Assembly: GCF_020740795.1 (NCBI RefSeq)
Contig: NC_067282.1
Location: 126,041,132 to 126,105,131, forward strand
Length of the DNA stretch: 64,000 nucleotides
Source of the DNA: Apus apus
Taxonomy: Eukaryota > Chordata > Aves > Apodiformes > Apodidae
Direction of reading: 5' to 3'
Part shown: in pieces, positions 14,201-26,120 of the stretch
Layout of the letters: each line of letters begins with the position of its first letter
How positions within the stretch are numbered: the first letter of the stretch is position 1
Position numbers and translations under genes: made by a program
Notes under the pieces: model-generated
Databases searched by the model: none
What the model saw: only the letters and a program-made list of their open reading frames with translations
What the model was told of the DNA's origin: nothing

Positions 14201-17200
14201 AGTCAGTCACAGCGAACAGGGGAATAAAACAGAGTATAAGGGGGTCTGGTTTACTCTTTGTGAAAGGCTTACCAGTCAGTGTTGGGAAGGACTAGGAATT
14301 CAGGGAAGAAGGTGGTTACGTGGTTTGTTTCCCAGCCAAAAATATTAGGCATCTATTTTGGGAAGTATCCAGCTAACACCACTTGGCTGAGTATAAAACA
14401 GGACCAGTAATCACAGCAGGAATCACAGAGATGCTATCCTACTCTTTGTGTTTCTACTAACCTTGTGCCTAAAGCACTTTTTTATTTGAAACTCTTCCAC
14501 ATCAGCCACCACCTCTCCATCTGAGAAGACTGCATACAGTAGTAGCTTGATGTCAGGCAGGAAGTCGTTGCCAATGGGCAGAGACAATGAGAAGGAGCCC
14601 TGTAAATCTGCACAAGATAGCAGCAAGGAAGAGAGGGAAAGTATTCAGTTGAATTAGCTTATTGAGGTAGGACACACAATAAGAATCCACAAAGGGTATT
14701 TAATAATTTCTACCTGCAGATGAGAATACCCCACACAGATCCTGTCAGAGATTAGCAATAAATCCAGGATACTGGCCATTTCTTTGGCTCAAGTTTGGTA
14801 AAATTATTCTTCTTCCCTACTGCACCTTATATAAACAGGCAAGCTACACAAATTTTGTGTCTTCTCCGAAGGTAGAAGCTAGCAGCAAAGTCATAAGGTT
14901 GGATGTAAGATCAATTAGACAGGAGGACAATCACCTAGGAGGACACTAAACTGGTATGAGATTGTGTTGGTCTAATGAGATGGACCAACACTAAGAACTC
15001 AGTTCAATAGCTCCCACCTGTGAATAAGAAGAGATTGTCACTGGAGAGCAGTCACAGTTTTCTGTGATGTGTTATGAGGCACTTAATGCATTTCTACTCA
15101 CTCTCATGCTGGGTGATTGGCACCTTCTTCTCTCCACTGAAAAGGATCTTGCCTTTTGCTATCACCTGAAGAGCAAAGAGAAGAGCCATTCAAGGGCCAG
15201 AATTCTGACAGCATTTAGTCACACTCTGCTTTGGACTTACTTTCTTGAAAGTGGATTTAATCAAAACATTATTACATACCTTTGGATTACACCAAGGTCC
15301 TGTGCAATTTCAAGCCTTTTCCTGTAAATATACAGGCCAGGGGAGGTCAGCTGCCCTAGAGATTGTTTCTTAGTTCACAGATTGTCCCAGACACAAACGG
15401 TCACCTGCTGGGGCATACTTGCTGGACCATAACTGTTGGGCAGAAACCAGGCTAACCTTCCACTACCACCCATTTGAACATAATAGAAAGTAGGGCGAAT
15501 GGCAGGCATCTGCCACCCAAGCTTAAGTCAAGGCACTCCTAACAAAACAAAGCAGCTGGGGGTTAAGAGCACTTCCAGGAACTGGAAAACAGGAGGAGGT
15601 TTGGGCAGAAGAGAACTCACAAATCAGTTTATACTGGCCTGGGAGTAGCTTACCCTTTCCCATGAGAATCTATGTGCTGCGTGAAAAGGGTAAAATGCTA
15701 GTAAACATAATCTTGCCCTGATATTCAGCTGTCTTCTGTGCTCACCAAATAGTAGAAACCAATGTGGTCTGCTTCAGAGCTGAGTTTATTCCAGTCAAGG
15801 ATATAATCCACTTGCACTTCCTGCTCTTGACCACAGGACATCACATCATCCCTGGCCTTGATCTCAAGGTAGCTGTTGCTCTCAGAGTAGAAAGGTTTCA
15901 GCCAGTGGAGGCTATCCTCAACTCCCGTGTGACTTTCAGAAGAATCTTTCTCATTATTATTTCCAAGGTTGTAGGTACCCTTCGAAGCACAAAAATATGA
16001 GTTGGCAATCAGTAACAAGTGACACAAGGAAGCTTGTACACCTCTTGAAAACACTGTTATTACCTGAGCTGACTGAAGACCAAACATTTGTATGCCTTAA
16101 ATATTCTCCTGTTTAGATATAATTTTAAAGTCTCTTATGAGACTTTCTCCTATGAAATTTTAGCAAAAATCTTAGTCCAGTAGATTTGCCCACAATCTCA
16201 TTTTTTCTCCCTTTATCTTTCCATGGAGACACATCCCACACCAGACTTTAACCCCAGCATAGCATCTCTGTTTTCAGTTTGTGCTTCTGCTCTGATGCCC
16301 TGAAGCACAACAGGCACGAAAAGAGCATGGCGAAGCTCTGTATCTCTGCTGATAAACTAGGGCTCTGTGGACAATGGCCATGGATCTAGGAACAAGAACT
16401 AGACCCTGTCCCCAAGCTCTCTGAGGACAGAAATCTATCTCCTGGATTACAGAACCTCTGATCATCAAATCCTGCCCAACTAAAATTAAGAAACCACACC
16501 CCGGATAGGCTGAGGTTTCAGAGAAAAACATCTGGAACAATAGTTGCAGTCTCTGAGAAATGGATGGTAATAGGAGTTCTACTGCTTGGGCGTGAATCCC
16601 ACATCAGCTGCAGGACTGCAGGAAATGGGAAGATGAGTGTAATGCCAGACTGGTAACAAGATCCAGGTGCAGAATCAGAAGTTGTGAAGAGTAGAAGCCA
16701 AGTGCTTCAATGTCTGGTATTGAGAGGGAATTCAAGAGCAGTTACCTGACATGCCAAGCCTGGACAAGCTATGTGCTGCTACAAGACAAGAGCAGCTACT
16801 AGAAGTGCAGTTCAACAGAGACAGGTCTCAACTGCCGGTTCTGCTGAGCCACCCTCAACATGTCCCAGAGCTGAGAAAGGGGAGATTTTCTCCAAAGAAG
16901 TAGTCATATTAACAGATGGTTTTGGTGGAGTCAAAGGAAGGTGAGGGGGGATATAAAAGATGAGGATCATGCTGCAGCTCAGGACAGCTGAGCGCCTTTT
17001 GTGACTGTTGCTAAACCGTTCAGCACAGCCTTCAGTTTCATTGAGGAGGTGGCACTGAAGAGTAATTAAACATACTTCTACAGATATAGTCAAATGAAAT
17101 CAGGAGGCAGAGGACTGTGCTCCAAAACCTCAGATTTCTTCCACTTTCTTTTGCTTTTCTCAATCTACCTTCACTTTCTCCTCCTTTTTCTGTGGTTGAT

Positions 17201-20200
17201 GCTCACCTTCAGAGAAACCAGTGAGTTGTTCCAGCTAGTGGTATCTAGTGAGAAGTGTGCTTCCCCATTCTCATCTGTGAGGAATGACAGGTGTGTTTCC
17301 ACCTCATTGATATCAACTGTAAGGTAGACTGTTTCGTTTCTGAGAGGAGACTGGTCACTGTGGCAGAACATCTGCAGAGAACGGAAGGAAGTTAATACCC
17401 CATTGCACCACACTCTTGAGGCACTGCCTGTGCTTAATAGTAGTAGTTTCTATTGTTGAGCTTCCTCAGCCCTTCCTGCTTTCAAACAGGTTGGAAGGAC
17501 ACAAAAAGACAAAGGTGATAAATACACAAAATCAACAATGCATAAGTGTTCAGACTAGAAATAAATGATGGTGCAGCCAAACAGGACACCTATACTGGGG
17601 ACAAAAAGGTGATTTGCTAAGATTCTGAGCTTTTTCTTGGACAATGCTGCAGTATTCTTGATGGCCAGAAACAGTCTTGTTTCCAGAAACTTAACTCTTG
17701 CTGTTCCTAGCCTTTCTTCATGCTGGGGTTACTACTGGCCCAGGTGAAAGTGTTTCTAGCCCCAATGGAAAAGCAGTCCTAGCATCACCCAGGGGACTTG
17801 AATCAGAAATTACTGTCAGTGAACTGATATACAAGGCTTCAGTTACCAAGAGTATTTGTCTGATGGGAATATTATTTGCCTGCTTATGCCATCCCTATCT
17901 CATATGCCTTTTGCATAGACTAGTTTCAGGAGATACTCCTGAGGAAGCCTTCAGACCCTGCAGCTGGCCCTGAAATTCTTGTCCAGGGAATATACTAACT
18001 TAGGCTGAGGAGAAGAAATTGTTTCCACAGGAGGCTTCACTCACAGTTGCTGGGTACCAGCAGAGCAACACTTACTTTTCTGGAGATTGTTGCTTTCTGC
18101 CTGCAGAATATTAGACCCATGATGTGTTCTGAGCAGAGAAGGGAGCCATGGGTGTTACCTTTCCTGTGTATGGTAGTCCACGTTTGTAGAATGAATGGAG
18201 GTTGATAAACTCTATAGACTTCATTCTTGTTGCAATAGGAATTTCAACCATTTCACTAGCCTCTGTTCCTAGGTGGAGAGATGGGAAATCTCTTAAACCA
18301 TAGCAGTGCTTTTAGAGAATCAGAAGACAAGAAGATGCTTCAGCATTACCTAAAACATCCACAACCTCTATGTTTAGGAGAGAAAATATATCCTTCTAGG
18401 ATATGATTCCCTCAACTTTTCTGGGCCTTCTGTCTCATTGCAAACTTGTAAGTACTTATTTCTCTTTATTAAAGGTAAAGAGAAGCTAGATGACTGTTCA
18501 GTTATAGACAGCTATACTATAGATGCCTAAAAGTGGCCTCAAGGACCCAAGCCCCAAAGTGACAGTTCAAACAATGGACACTTCCAGTTGCCAGAGCTCG
18601 ATGCACAACAACACTGATACTGAAGACCTGCCTTCTTGCAGCCACTAATGTATCAGACTAAAAGGGACTAGAATGGTGTTTCTCTCAGCAGGAGTGTGCA
18701 TAAACAGCACTACCTCAGGCTTAGGAGAAGAGAGAACAAGAGAGTGTGGGTAGGGACTACCTGCCAGGATGGTGCACTACAATTAGCAAGAACTGCAAGG
18801 GCTTGTTGTAGGCTTTTCCATGACTACAGAGGACTTTGCAGCTGGCTGAGGAGCACCTTGGTGTCCAGGCAATCATTAACACATTATATATGTGCTAGTG
18901 GAGATGAAGGTTGGAGAGGATTAGGAAATCTAGTAATAGTAGATGGAAGAGATACTAGAATAGAGACCATCATCATGCCAGAAGACTTGGGAACCCTCAA
19001 GTTACTTTTTCAAAAGGTATTTAACTGCTGCAGAAAGGCTAAAACCAAAGAAGTTGCCTGCAAGGAAGAGAATGCTTCACATATTCTCTTATACCTGTTC
19101 CAGCTTCCACCATTTCTCCTATCACAGCTATGAGGCTGTCAGCTTCACTTAACTTCAGAGTCTCTGTCTTCACTGTAAAAGTGGCACACCCATTCTTGCT
19201 TGTCTGCAGAAAGGGAGATATAAACAGAAAGAAAGAGCATGGTGTGGAGGAAGACGAACGGTTCCATAGATGCTGGGCAATCCTAAAGAAGTATTTCTAA
19301 ACATTTGTGGAACAGATGGAAGCTCAAAAACCTGTAACTACAGAAACCTTAGCCAGAGAAGAAAATCAACAGGTTTTGATTAAACAGTCACCAAAAAAAA
19401 AAAAAAGTGGCAAAAAGATGTGCTTCATGCAAATCACATACAGGCTAATTATATCAGACAAACTCAGGAGGCTGGATTAAGCCTAAATCCTGCAGCTGAA
19501 AGAGCATGTGTCTTTATCTGAGCTAAACCTAAATGTAACCTCTCTGAAACTATACAGGCCTGAGGAATAAAGCCTGACAGTGTGGCTTTCCACTCATTAC
19601 TATCTCTGTGATGTGGCCATGTTAAACAAAGGCATCCAGCCAGTTACAGATTACAAGAGCTTTGCCAAGCATTAAGGCAGAGACTGGGTACGGCCAGTCT
19701 GCCAGGGAAGGTAGGTGGACAATGTGTCTCTAGTTGTGCCTGTTAAGTTCTTCACCCAACCTTGCAGTGCCTCTTACTTGCCGTGCAAGAGGGAGCTGGC
19801 ATTCACTTGGTGTTTTTGCACAGCTCAGACTGTTCAGCATTCAAGCTGAGATACTGGGTGCATTTTAAAAGATGCAGAGATCCAGCTGGATTTTTATATT
19901 CTGGCTTGTGCTGGCTGGTCTGACATTTAGAATATTTTCTTATGACTTTCAGGCTGAAAGAGCTGCATCTGAAAGCCATAGGAAAAACCAAGTGTGGAGC
20001 TTAACCACAAACTTAGAGTGGACAAAAATGTGCAGAAAGTGTAACCAGCATTGGATATAATCTCAGATGGGATACTAGCAAGTTTAACATTATCCATTAA
20101 CTGCATGGATACAGGAAGAAACGGGGCAGTAAGGTACAGATCATCTGATGTTCTGATAGTTTGTTTATGGGTGGGAGAAGTCAAAGGACTGAATAGACTA

Positions 20201-23200
20201 GTGATCTGATTGCATAGAATATGGCATAGACCCTTGAGAATGGCCCCAGGCATCATTACTTGCACAGAGCTTAACACTTTCTCCTGAAATACTGAGTGAG
20301 ATATGCTAGAGCAGTGATTCAGGCAACAGAGTAATAGGAAGAGGTTACTTAGCTTAATGGTTGGTAGAGTTAGGTTATGGTTGGACTTGGTGATCTTAAA
20401 GGTCTTTTCCAACCAGAACAATTATGTGATTCTGTGAATCAATGGTCTAGTGAGTGGGAAGACAGCAGACTAAACAGGCTGGTGTACATCAGAAATGCAT
20501 CAAGACAAATTAAGGGGACAGATACACATTTCCAGCAAGTTTTACTTTCCACTCTCCTATTTTTTTACCTACCCAGCTATTTTGCTTCGTCAGTTCAGAA
20601 GTATTTGTGAAACTGCCTTCCAAGAACTGGAATAATGTGACAAAATAAATATGTGTTTTCCCTTGAACGGGCTTCCCATAGGTGTACCTGTGTCAAAGGA
20701 GAGAAACATTCACCAGAAGACTGGACACTTCAGCAGAAATATTGATCCAGGTCATCCCCCATCATCAGGGGAAAATGGAGCCTGGGATGGCTTTATACCA
20801 TGTTTTGCTAAGGAAATACAGCTTGCTCCTTAAGATCAGTTTGCAACCTTCTCCACCCATTATACTGATCATCTTCAGGATCTTTCAGCCTCACAATAAA
20901 TGATCAAGTATGAGAAGGACCCCACTGCAGAGAGTGATCTGTCTCCTTCAACCACAGGGTGACCCAAGAACATCATATTGGAAGGCCGTTTCTCAGCTCT
21001 GGGCATTCTGGAGGTGGTTATGGAGTAAGAGCCCAGAGATCACAACAGTATCATGTTACTCACTTGCCACAGACCTTCAGCTGAAATTCCTCATCCACTG
21101 TTGTGATAAATGGAGGGTGCTCAATGTCTATTTCAAATTTTTTTAGCACTGCAAAGAAGAGAGCAAGATAAGGATAGGGGCAGGGGGAGGGAAAGCAATA
21201 CTGAGTATGGACCCTGACTGTAAATTCTGCTATAGCTGCAGTCCAGATGGGGAAAAAGACAATAATGTTCCCAGTTGTTCATGCTGCAAAAGGGGTTACT
21301 CCCTTCAGTCATACCACTATTTGCTGCTACAATTGCACATTGGACTGCTTTCTACTCCATCTCAACCAAGCATAAATATTTTAAATGGCACAGGTCTTTG
21401 TCCTCACCTACATCATTGCAATTCAATGGGACTAAAACATGATGCTGCTTCCTATTATAGTACTTGATTGGAGTGGATAGTAAACATAACTTAGAAGAAG
21501 GTGACAAGGAGCAGCAGAATGTGCTGATCACAGGGCCCAGGTACAGCTAGAATGAGATGTCAGCCCACAGCCTCTCCTTTGCCTCTCCTGTGCAGCTGTA
21601 GAACCTCCAGCCCAGCATGAGATGTGCACCCAGACCCATCTGTCCCTGTCCCCAGTCTGCTGTTCGCCCAGGCAAAAGGCCAGCTGAACAGGGCCACATC
21701 GCTCTGCTCTCTTCTCCAGCTACCCACACTTTTTCCCCTCACTTCCGCTGTCCAAGTCTCACCATATTCATCAACAGTGAAGGTTTTTTCAGCCATGTCT
21801 TTTTGCACTGAGATGGTATACTTCCCAAGGAGTGCTTCAGAGGCCAGGGGAAAGGATAGATCCACAATGCCTTGCCTTGACTTTACATTCCGCCACTCAG
21901 CAATACGGTTATATTGAGGATCCTATTTGGGTAAGTACATGAAGAGCCACCAAGTCACACTGGGACCATGCGTCCCTGGCAGCACAAGAAGACACTATGA
22001 GGTCTTATTCTTGCCCCATTAGAGACGATGCCATATCACTAGGTAAGATGCCCTCTCCTCCCTTGAGTATCTTTTGACTGAAGTTTGAATTGCAAAGGCT
22101 GCCAAGAACAGTTAAGCTACTGGGAAGTGGTAACACAATAAAACTGCAGGAAGAAGAAGCGGCTGAGCTGCATCTACTGAGCATTTACCATTGTGCTCTG
22201 TGCAGTCAAGGTCTTGGACACAGGTTCATTACTGCCCTGCCTCTAGCTCAGCTATATGCATCGCACAGGTGCTGGTTTGAAAGAAGAACCCAGGCTGACC
22301 AGGTAGGAAAGGCCTCAGCTGAATCTGGACCATAACCTTAACCTTATCCCATTACATTTCTGGCACAACTCTGTACGGGAGTGAAATGGCACCACAGAAG
22401 AGACAGATATTTCCCTTTGGTTCTTTGTTACTTACCTGCAGCCATATCTGAGAATACTGTAAAAACAAGAGAAACAAAAGTTCAGTTTAGTACAAAGCAA
22501 ATCAGCATCCATGTGAAGCAGTGTTAATAACACTGCCTGATGTGAGCCCCTGACCAGAAAATTCTGCCCCATCCAGACCCCACACAAGGTGTCTTCCTCC
22601 CTCTGTGCTAACTTACACTGCAGTCTTTAAGGGACCAGTGGATGAGTGGTTTCCCTTAAAAGGTCATTTGTTCTTAATGGTTTAACAAGCATGAAGGGAG
22701 ATGTCTCTTTCATGAGTCTCTCAATGTGTCTCATGTTAACTCTCCTAATTCTAGAAAAGTACAAGGTTGTACTCACCTCATTTTTAATGACCTTAAGGTC
22801 CTCGTCAAGGTTTACAATTCGAAATTTCACTGGAGATATAAACAAAAGGATAGTAAAGCGTTCTGGCTGCAACATGTCCTAGTACAAATCTGCTTCTCCT
22901 TTTCTGTGCTCCAGTATTCATGTCTCTCTGTTTACCTCAACTGCATTCAGGTCTCTCCCCAAACAGCCCTCCCGCGCATCTCCCACTCCAGAAGACTTTG
23001 TCTGGGTTGTTTATATGCAGCTGTGGGCTGTAGAAACCTACTGCCTTTACTTGGAAAAATTACAATGATGTGTTAAACAGTAGGGTTGGTCTGTCTATAG
23101 AGTGTTCATATTGCGAAGACTGTGAAGTGACTGTATTTCTACAGCTTGGAATTGTCACTCTAGGCTTTACTCAAATATGAACAGCAGTCTTCAAAAAACA

Positions 23201-26120
23201 AGAGATCGGAGAGTCCTGGCTTTCCTTTTTGGTCTCAGTATAGATACTTCACAAAAAAAGAACACCTAGGAGCAGCAGGCTGGGCATTTGGTGCAACACA
23301 GCTCAGACAGGAGCATCCTGACTCATACTGTTCCACATCCCAGAGATATGGTTTCTTCCATCTCCAACAAGCTTAGCTTGTTAAACTTGGTGAAATCTTT
23401 CCCCCAGATGGGGTTGATATCTTAACCCTTCCCTCCCCATTTCCATATACCACCTTACCTGTTTCTCCAGGTTTGTATATGCCCTTGTCTGTCTCTACCA
23501 GAATTACATTCTTTGGGGGTTTTACCAGAACTTTCTTGCGACCCTCAAACAGCACATTGTCCCCGCTGTGGATCAGGACATGCAGAAAAACCACTTTCTC
23601 TGGCTGTCAGGTTAAAAAAACAAAACTGTCTGAAACTACAAATAGCTTGAAGGAGAAACAGAGGCACCTCTCCTACCAAAATCTCCCACTTCCCTCTTCT
23701 CCCTTCCCCTCCTACCCCTTGATATAGTCTCCTCTGTACTCCCCAGCTTCCTCCTTTTCCTTTCTCTGCTTTTCTTCTTCTCGTGTTTGCCTCTTTCCAC
23801 ATTTCCTTCTCCCCTTTACTACCTTTACCACCTTGCATCTCCAACATTAACATGGCTTAGACACAGGAGAAGCTGAAGCCTTCTAATTTGTAAGAGGAGA
23901 GGCAGCCAAGAGAGGTATCTTACATGAAACGTGGAATCTTTTCTTTTCCTGGGAAGGAACTCTGGCACCTAGGATGATTGATACAAGGAAATGGAAAACA
24001 AATTTGTCAGCAACTTTGCATCTTATCCCAGATGTGAGATACCATTTCACAGTAAAAAAAAAAAAAAAAAAAAAATTCCGCAAAAATCAGAGCCCAAATT
24101 CTACTCTATGACTCTGTCTCTAACTTGCTTTGCGTTATAGGGAGAAGAAGCAGCCACTGCCTGTCGCTTGCTCATGAACCAAGGAGTGAACCAAATGACA
24201 TGTCATTCTTCCACTTCACATAAATGTGAGAATTTTATGAAACTGAGAAAACCCATAGGAAAATAAGATTAGGACCTGACAGTAACAGTAGATGAGATAC
24301 TGATGAGGCAAACCCAGAATCTCTCAGTATCAGAAAGATCGAGATCACCACAAGAAAGGTTCTTTTTTGCTAGTGGCAAACTTCCTTGGTTTTCCAAAGA
24401 AAGGACTTGCTCTAGTCTGAGGGCTGGCACCAAACACTTCATTAATCATTGTCATGTTGATGCAAGAACCAGACAGCCCCTCCTTGAGCTCTGCTGAATC
24501 TGCAGGGCAATCAGGACACAGGCACAGCAACTTCATAAGGTGCTGAGGAAGACAGGGGCAGTTTGTAGAGTCTCAGCACCAGACACATCTCCCTGGTGCT
24601 CCAGAAATGTAACTGGAGGTCCTGTAGTCATTCCACAGCCTCAGTCTAGTTAACATAACTGAAGCAGCAAAGTTGCTATGACAGGAATACAAGCCACCTG
24701 AGAAACATCCAGCTTGCCTATGTGGAATTCAATTCATTGTGGGTTCAGTGCCATCACTACCCATCACAGCTAAATTAAAGCAAGCTCAATGTCTATGCAC
24801 GCTGCAACTACACCTTGCAATATAGATGTAGCTTTAGAGCAGAATGGTCCTCTTGGAGCTGGAGGGGCAGATGTCTGAGGAAGCAAGGATGAAAATAATG
24901 CATTCACAATGCATTGACTTGCACTGTGACATACAAGCATTTTTAGGGACAACACTGACTAAACTGGAAAGTCAGTGTTTTCCAACAGGCTCACGTAGGA
25001 TGAAACAGGCTGATAGAGATCAGAAGAGCAGGTTTTTTTGTCTACACGGGAAAGATTCCCTGCTTTGCTAGGCTCCAGGGCACTGCTGTATTTTGCCTGG
25101 CAGTGCAACAAGGGGAATTATGACTAACCTGCATGCAGCCCATGGTAAGTCAAAGGACTGAGTACCCAGAGAAGAGCTAGGCTCCTGTCTGAAATGAATA
25201 TGAGCACATCCACTGCCAAATCAGCAGCCACAGCTACACTCACCTGGAAAGTGATGCACTGAAAAATGCCTGGCTTCTCCACATCCTGTTCCACCAGTGT
25301 GTGATTCTGGGTTGTCACCTGCAAGGTGACAGCCAGATGGACAGCCTCAGTCAGAGAGATGAAGTGAATGCAGAGCTTCTCCTCTTGTGAATGGTAAATG
25401 ACAGCAGGAAACACCACCATATAGTGACTAGAACAGAGCAGGAAATGTTAAAAAACAATTCAGAAGCTAAGGTGGACGAGCCAGAATCCAATGTCTGCTG
25501 CTTTCATGTAGCCAGATCAAGGGTCAGAAATGTCTGGAGGCCTGCAGTGAAAGAGCTATAGTGGAGCTCCTTTTCAATACCAGAAAGAGGCAACATGCCC
25601 AGAGTGAAACTAGAGAGCTCCTGTTATCTGTCTGTCACCACCTTGCCACCAGCCAGGACACACCTGCCCAGTGTACAATACTCTAATTGCAAGTACACAG
25701 AGCAAAGCTTTGTGAGGAATGAAACTAAAGATTCAGTGGCTGAGGCATAAGGCTTTAGTCCTCATACCAAATTTCACTCCCACTAGAACAGAGGGAAAAC
25801 CTGTGGCTTCTTTAGCTTTGTGGCATGGCATGTGGCACCTGCACCAGCAAACACCAGGGGCTTCACCTGTTGTGCTGCTCGACACCCAGAGCTCCAACAG
25901 GACTCAGCAGGAGCTTCTTCTGCTCAGCCACCCTGAGAATAAGGCCTCCACCATGCAGTTCTGTGATGCTGAACAGTGCAGCACCTCAGCACCACCCTTT
26001 AGTGACAGTCCCTTCCACCAAGCCCCCCAAAATTAAAAGGAGATAATCTCACGGTTCCAGGCTTGCTGCAGCTGCCACTGGGAATAGGGTCAGGGCTAAG
26101 AGGAGCACTGGTGCTCCCAT
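551..26120 (-). CDS. Gene 1: alpha-2-macroglobulin-like protease inhibitor (A2ML1/ovostatin type), C-terminus off the left edge
   Basis: This gene encodes a secreted A2M-family inhibitor that traps proteases after cleavage of its bait region. Thirty coding exons were traced on the minus strand, all in phase, giving 1,282 codons without a stop. The family length is about 1,450-1,475 residues, so roughly 190 C-terminal residues (receptor-binding domain) lie beyond position 1. The order is signal peptide, macroglobulin domains, bait region (about residues 603-720), post-bait motif [10 protein letters not shown], thioester GCGEQ (Cys about residue 955), then thioester-domain helices including the NTWLTAFV and GGFASTQ motifs. 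The start at 26120 was chosen because a hydrophobic signal peptide follows directly and exon 1 joins exon 2 in frame. All introns are GT-AG. It is intact as far as visible. The exact orthologue is not resolved: bird A2ML and ovostatin paralogues are close, so no symbol is given. Confidence 0.95.
6522..6698 (-). other. Gene 1 exon 24: thioester exon, GCGEQ at 6628-6642
   Basis: This 177-base exon encodes [18 protein letters not shown]. The Cys (codon 6637-6639) and the Gln (codon 6628-6630) are the pair that forms the internal thioester used for covalent capture of proteases in A2M-family proteins. Both residues are present, so the thioester should be able to form. Confidence 0.95.
7155..8029 (+). 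mobile_element. CR1 retrotransposon copy with reverse-transcriptase remnant, intron 23 of gene 1
   Basis: This is the 3' part of a CR1 non-LTR retrotransposon, antisense to gene 1. The frame from 7264 to 7953 encodes the conserved end of the CR1 polymerase, with [21 protein letters not shown] and ERWNRLP blocks. One in-frame TAA at 7720-7722 interrupts it, so the copy is dead. It ends in the usual CR1 tail (CCCTTCCAACCCCTAAGATTC then a degenerate repeat). Confidence 0.93.
8124..9990 (-). other. Gene 1 exons 19-23: MG7 and first part of CUB
   Basis: The exons are 9765-9990 (226), 9432-9558 (127), 8735-8856 (122), 8511-8562 (52) and 8124-8207 (84). They encode the post-bait region with [37 protein letters not shown] and NYLKDCIQ, then [26 protein letters not shown] and the approach to the thioester domain. 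Gene 2 has the same lengths or differs by one codon. A CR1 copy (about 8907-9344) sits in the intron between exons 20 and 21. Confidence 0.94.
8907..9344 (+). mobile_element. CR1 3' fragment, intron 20 of gene 1
   Basis: The 5'-truncated copy runs from the GGGCTGGAGTACATCTCCTG block through TTCAGCCTGGAGAAGAGAAG to a tail of GATTCTATGATTCTATG, the diagnostic CR1 terminal repeat. It is antisense to gene 1. Confidence 0.93.
10085..12571 (-). other. Gene 1 exons 16-18: bait region, rich in Lys/Arg
   Basis: The exons are 12398-12571, 10736-10841 and 10085-10190. The bait region is the stretch that target proteases cut, and it lies just before the conserved [10 protein letters not shown] motif at the end of exon 18. 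Exon 17 encodes about 36 residues with ten Lys/Arg and three Asp/Glu, including the pairs Lys-Lys and Arg-Ile-Lys-Lys; exon 18 adds the cluster VRKLKPR. This composition suggests trypsin-like proteases as preferred attackers (inference). The exon 18 donor is GTTGGT, weaker than usual. It is the only nearby site that keeps frame with exon 19, since using the GTAACA four bases on would shift it. Confidence 0.88.
13756..20687 (-). other. Gene 1 exons 8-15: macroglobulin domains 3 to 6
   Basis: The exons are 20573-20687, 19095-19203, 18159-18268, 17207-17371, 15746-15979, 15102-15165, 14462-14607 and 13756-13902. They encode KYTYGKPV and then TSKNGCATF (exons 8-9), GLPYTGK (10), [14 protein letters not shown] (11), the [12 protein letters not shown] block (12), VIAKGKI (13), [15 protein letters not shown] (14) and [15 protein letters not shown] (15), all standard family signatures. 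Exon 8 is the most divergent from gene 2: it lacks that gene's basic patch. The introns hold a short CR1 tail at about 20355-20438 and no other feature I recognise. Confidence 0.92.
20355..20438 (+). mobile_element. Short CR1 tail, intron 8 of gene 1
   Basis: The sequence ATGGTTGGACTTGGTGATCT...GTCTTTTCCAACC...GATTCTGTGA matches the 3' end of a CR1 subfamily. Only about 85 bases remain. Confidence 0.75.
21064..22829 (-). other. Gene 1 exons 4-7: second macroglobulin domain, including a 21-base microexon
   Basis: The exons are 22777-22829 (53 bases), 22436-22456 (21 bases, encoding YSQIWLQ), 21763-21922 (160 bases) and 21064-21148 (85 bases). Exon 6 encodes the family block [10 protein letters not shown]...GIVDLSFPL and the TFTVDEY strand. 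Exon 7 encodes [13 protein letters not shown] and the first half of the VCGKYTYGKPV motif, split by a phase-2 intron. Lengths 53, 21 and 85 are the same in gene 2 (31469-33750), which supports the calls, including the microexon. Confidence 0.92.
23689..23830 (+). repeat. Pyrimidine-rich tract
   Basis: A long C/T-rich stretch on the plus strand (purine-rich on the gene 1 sense strand) lies in intron 2 of gene 1. Its purity is imperfect. Confidence 0.5.
24054..24077 (+). repeat. Poly-A run
   Basis: An uninterrupted run of about 24 A lies in intron 2 of gene 1. No retroposed sequence is recognisable next to it. Confidence 0.8.
26053..26120 (-). other. Gene 1 exon 1: start codon and signal peptide
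   Basis: This 68-base coding exon encodes [20 protein letters not shown] and the start of the mature protein, a typical cleavable signal peptide with a hydrophobic core and small residues before cleavage. It ends at a GTGAG donor in phase 2. Joining to exon 2 gives E-P-H-Y-M-V-V-F-P, matching the family N-terminus, where a Tyr followed by Met/Leu-Val opens the first macroglobulin domain. Confidence 0.88.

Larger units (their letters stand above)
23459..25427 (-). other. Gene 1 exons 2-3: first macroglobulin domain
   Basis: Exon 2 is 25244-25427 (184 bases) and exon 3 is 23459-23603 (145 bases). Exon 2 begins after a CTAG acceptor and ends FQCITFQV-like at a GTGAG donor. Exon 3 carries the family hallmark [11 protein letters not shown], equivalent to QTDKSIYKPGQ of human A2M. 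The intron between them (about 1.6 kb) contains a long poly-A run near 24054 and pyrimidine-rich sequence at 23689-23830, but no gene that I can support. Confidence 0.93.

Noticed and set aside
19927-20421. 164-residue minus-strand open frame
   Set aside because: It lies between exons 8 and 9 of gene 1, overlaps a CR1 tail, has low-complexity Ser/Leu-rich sequence and is not joined to any family motif.
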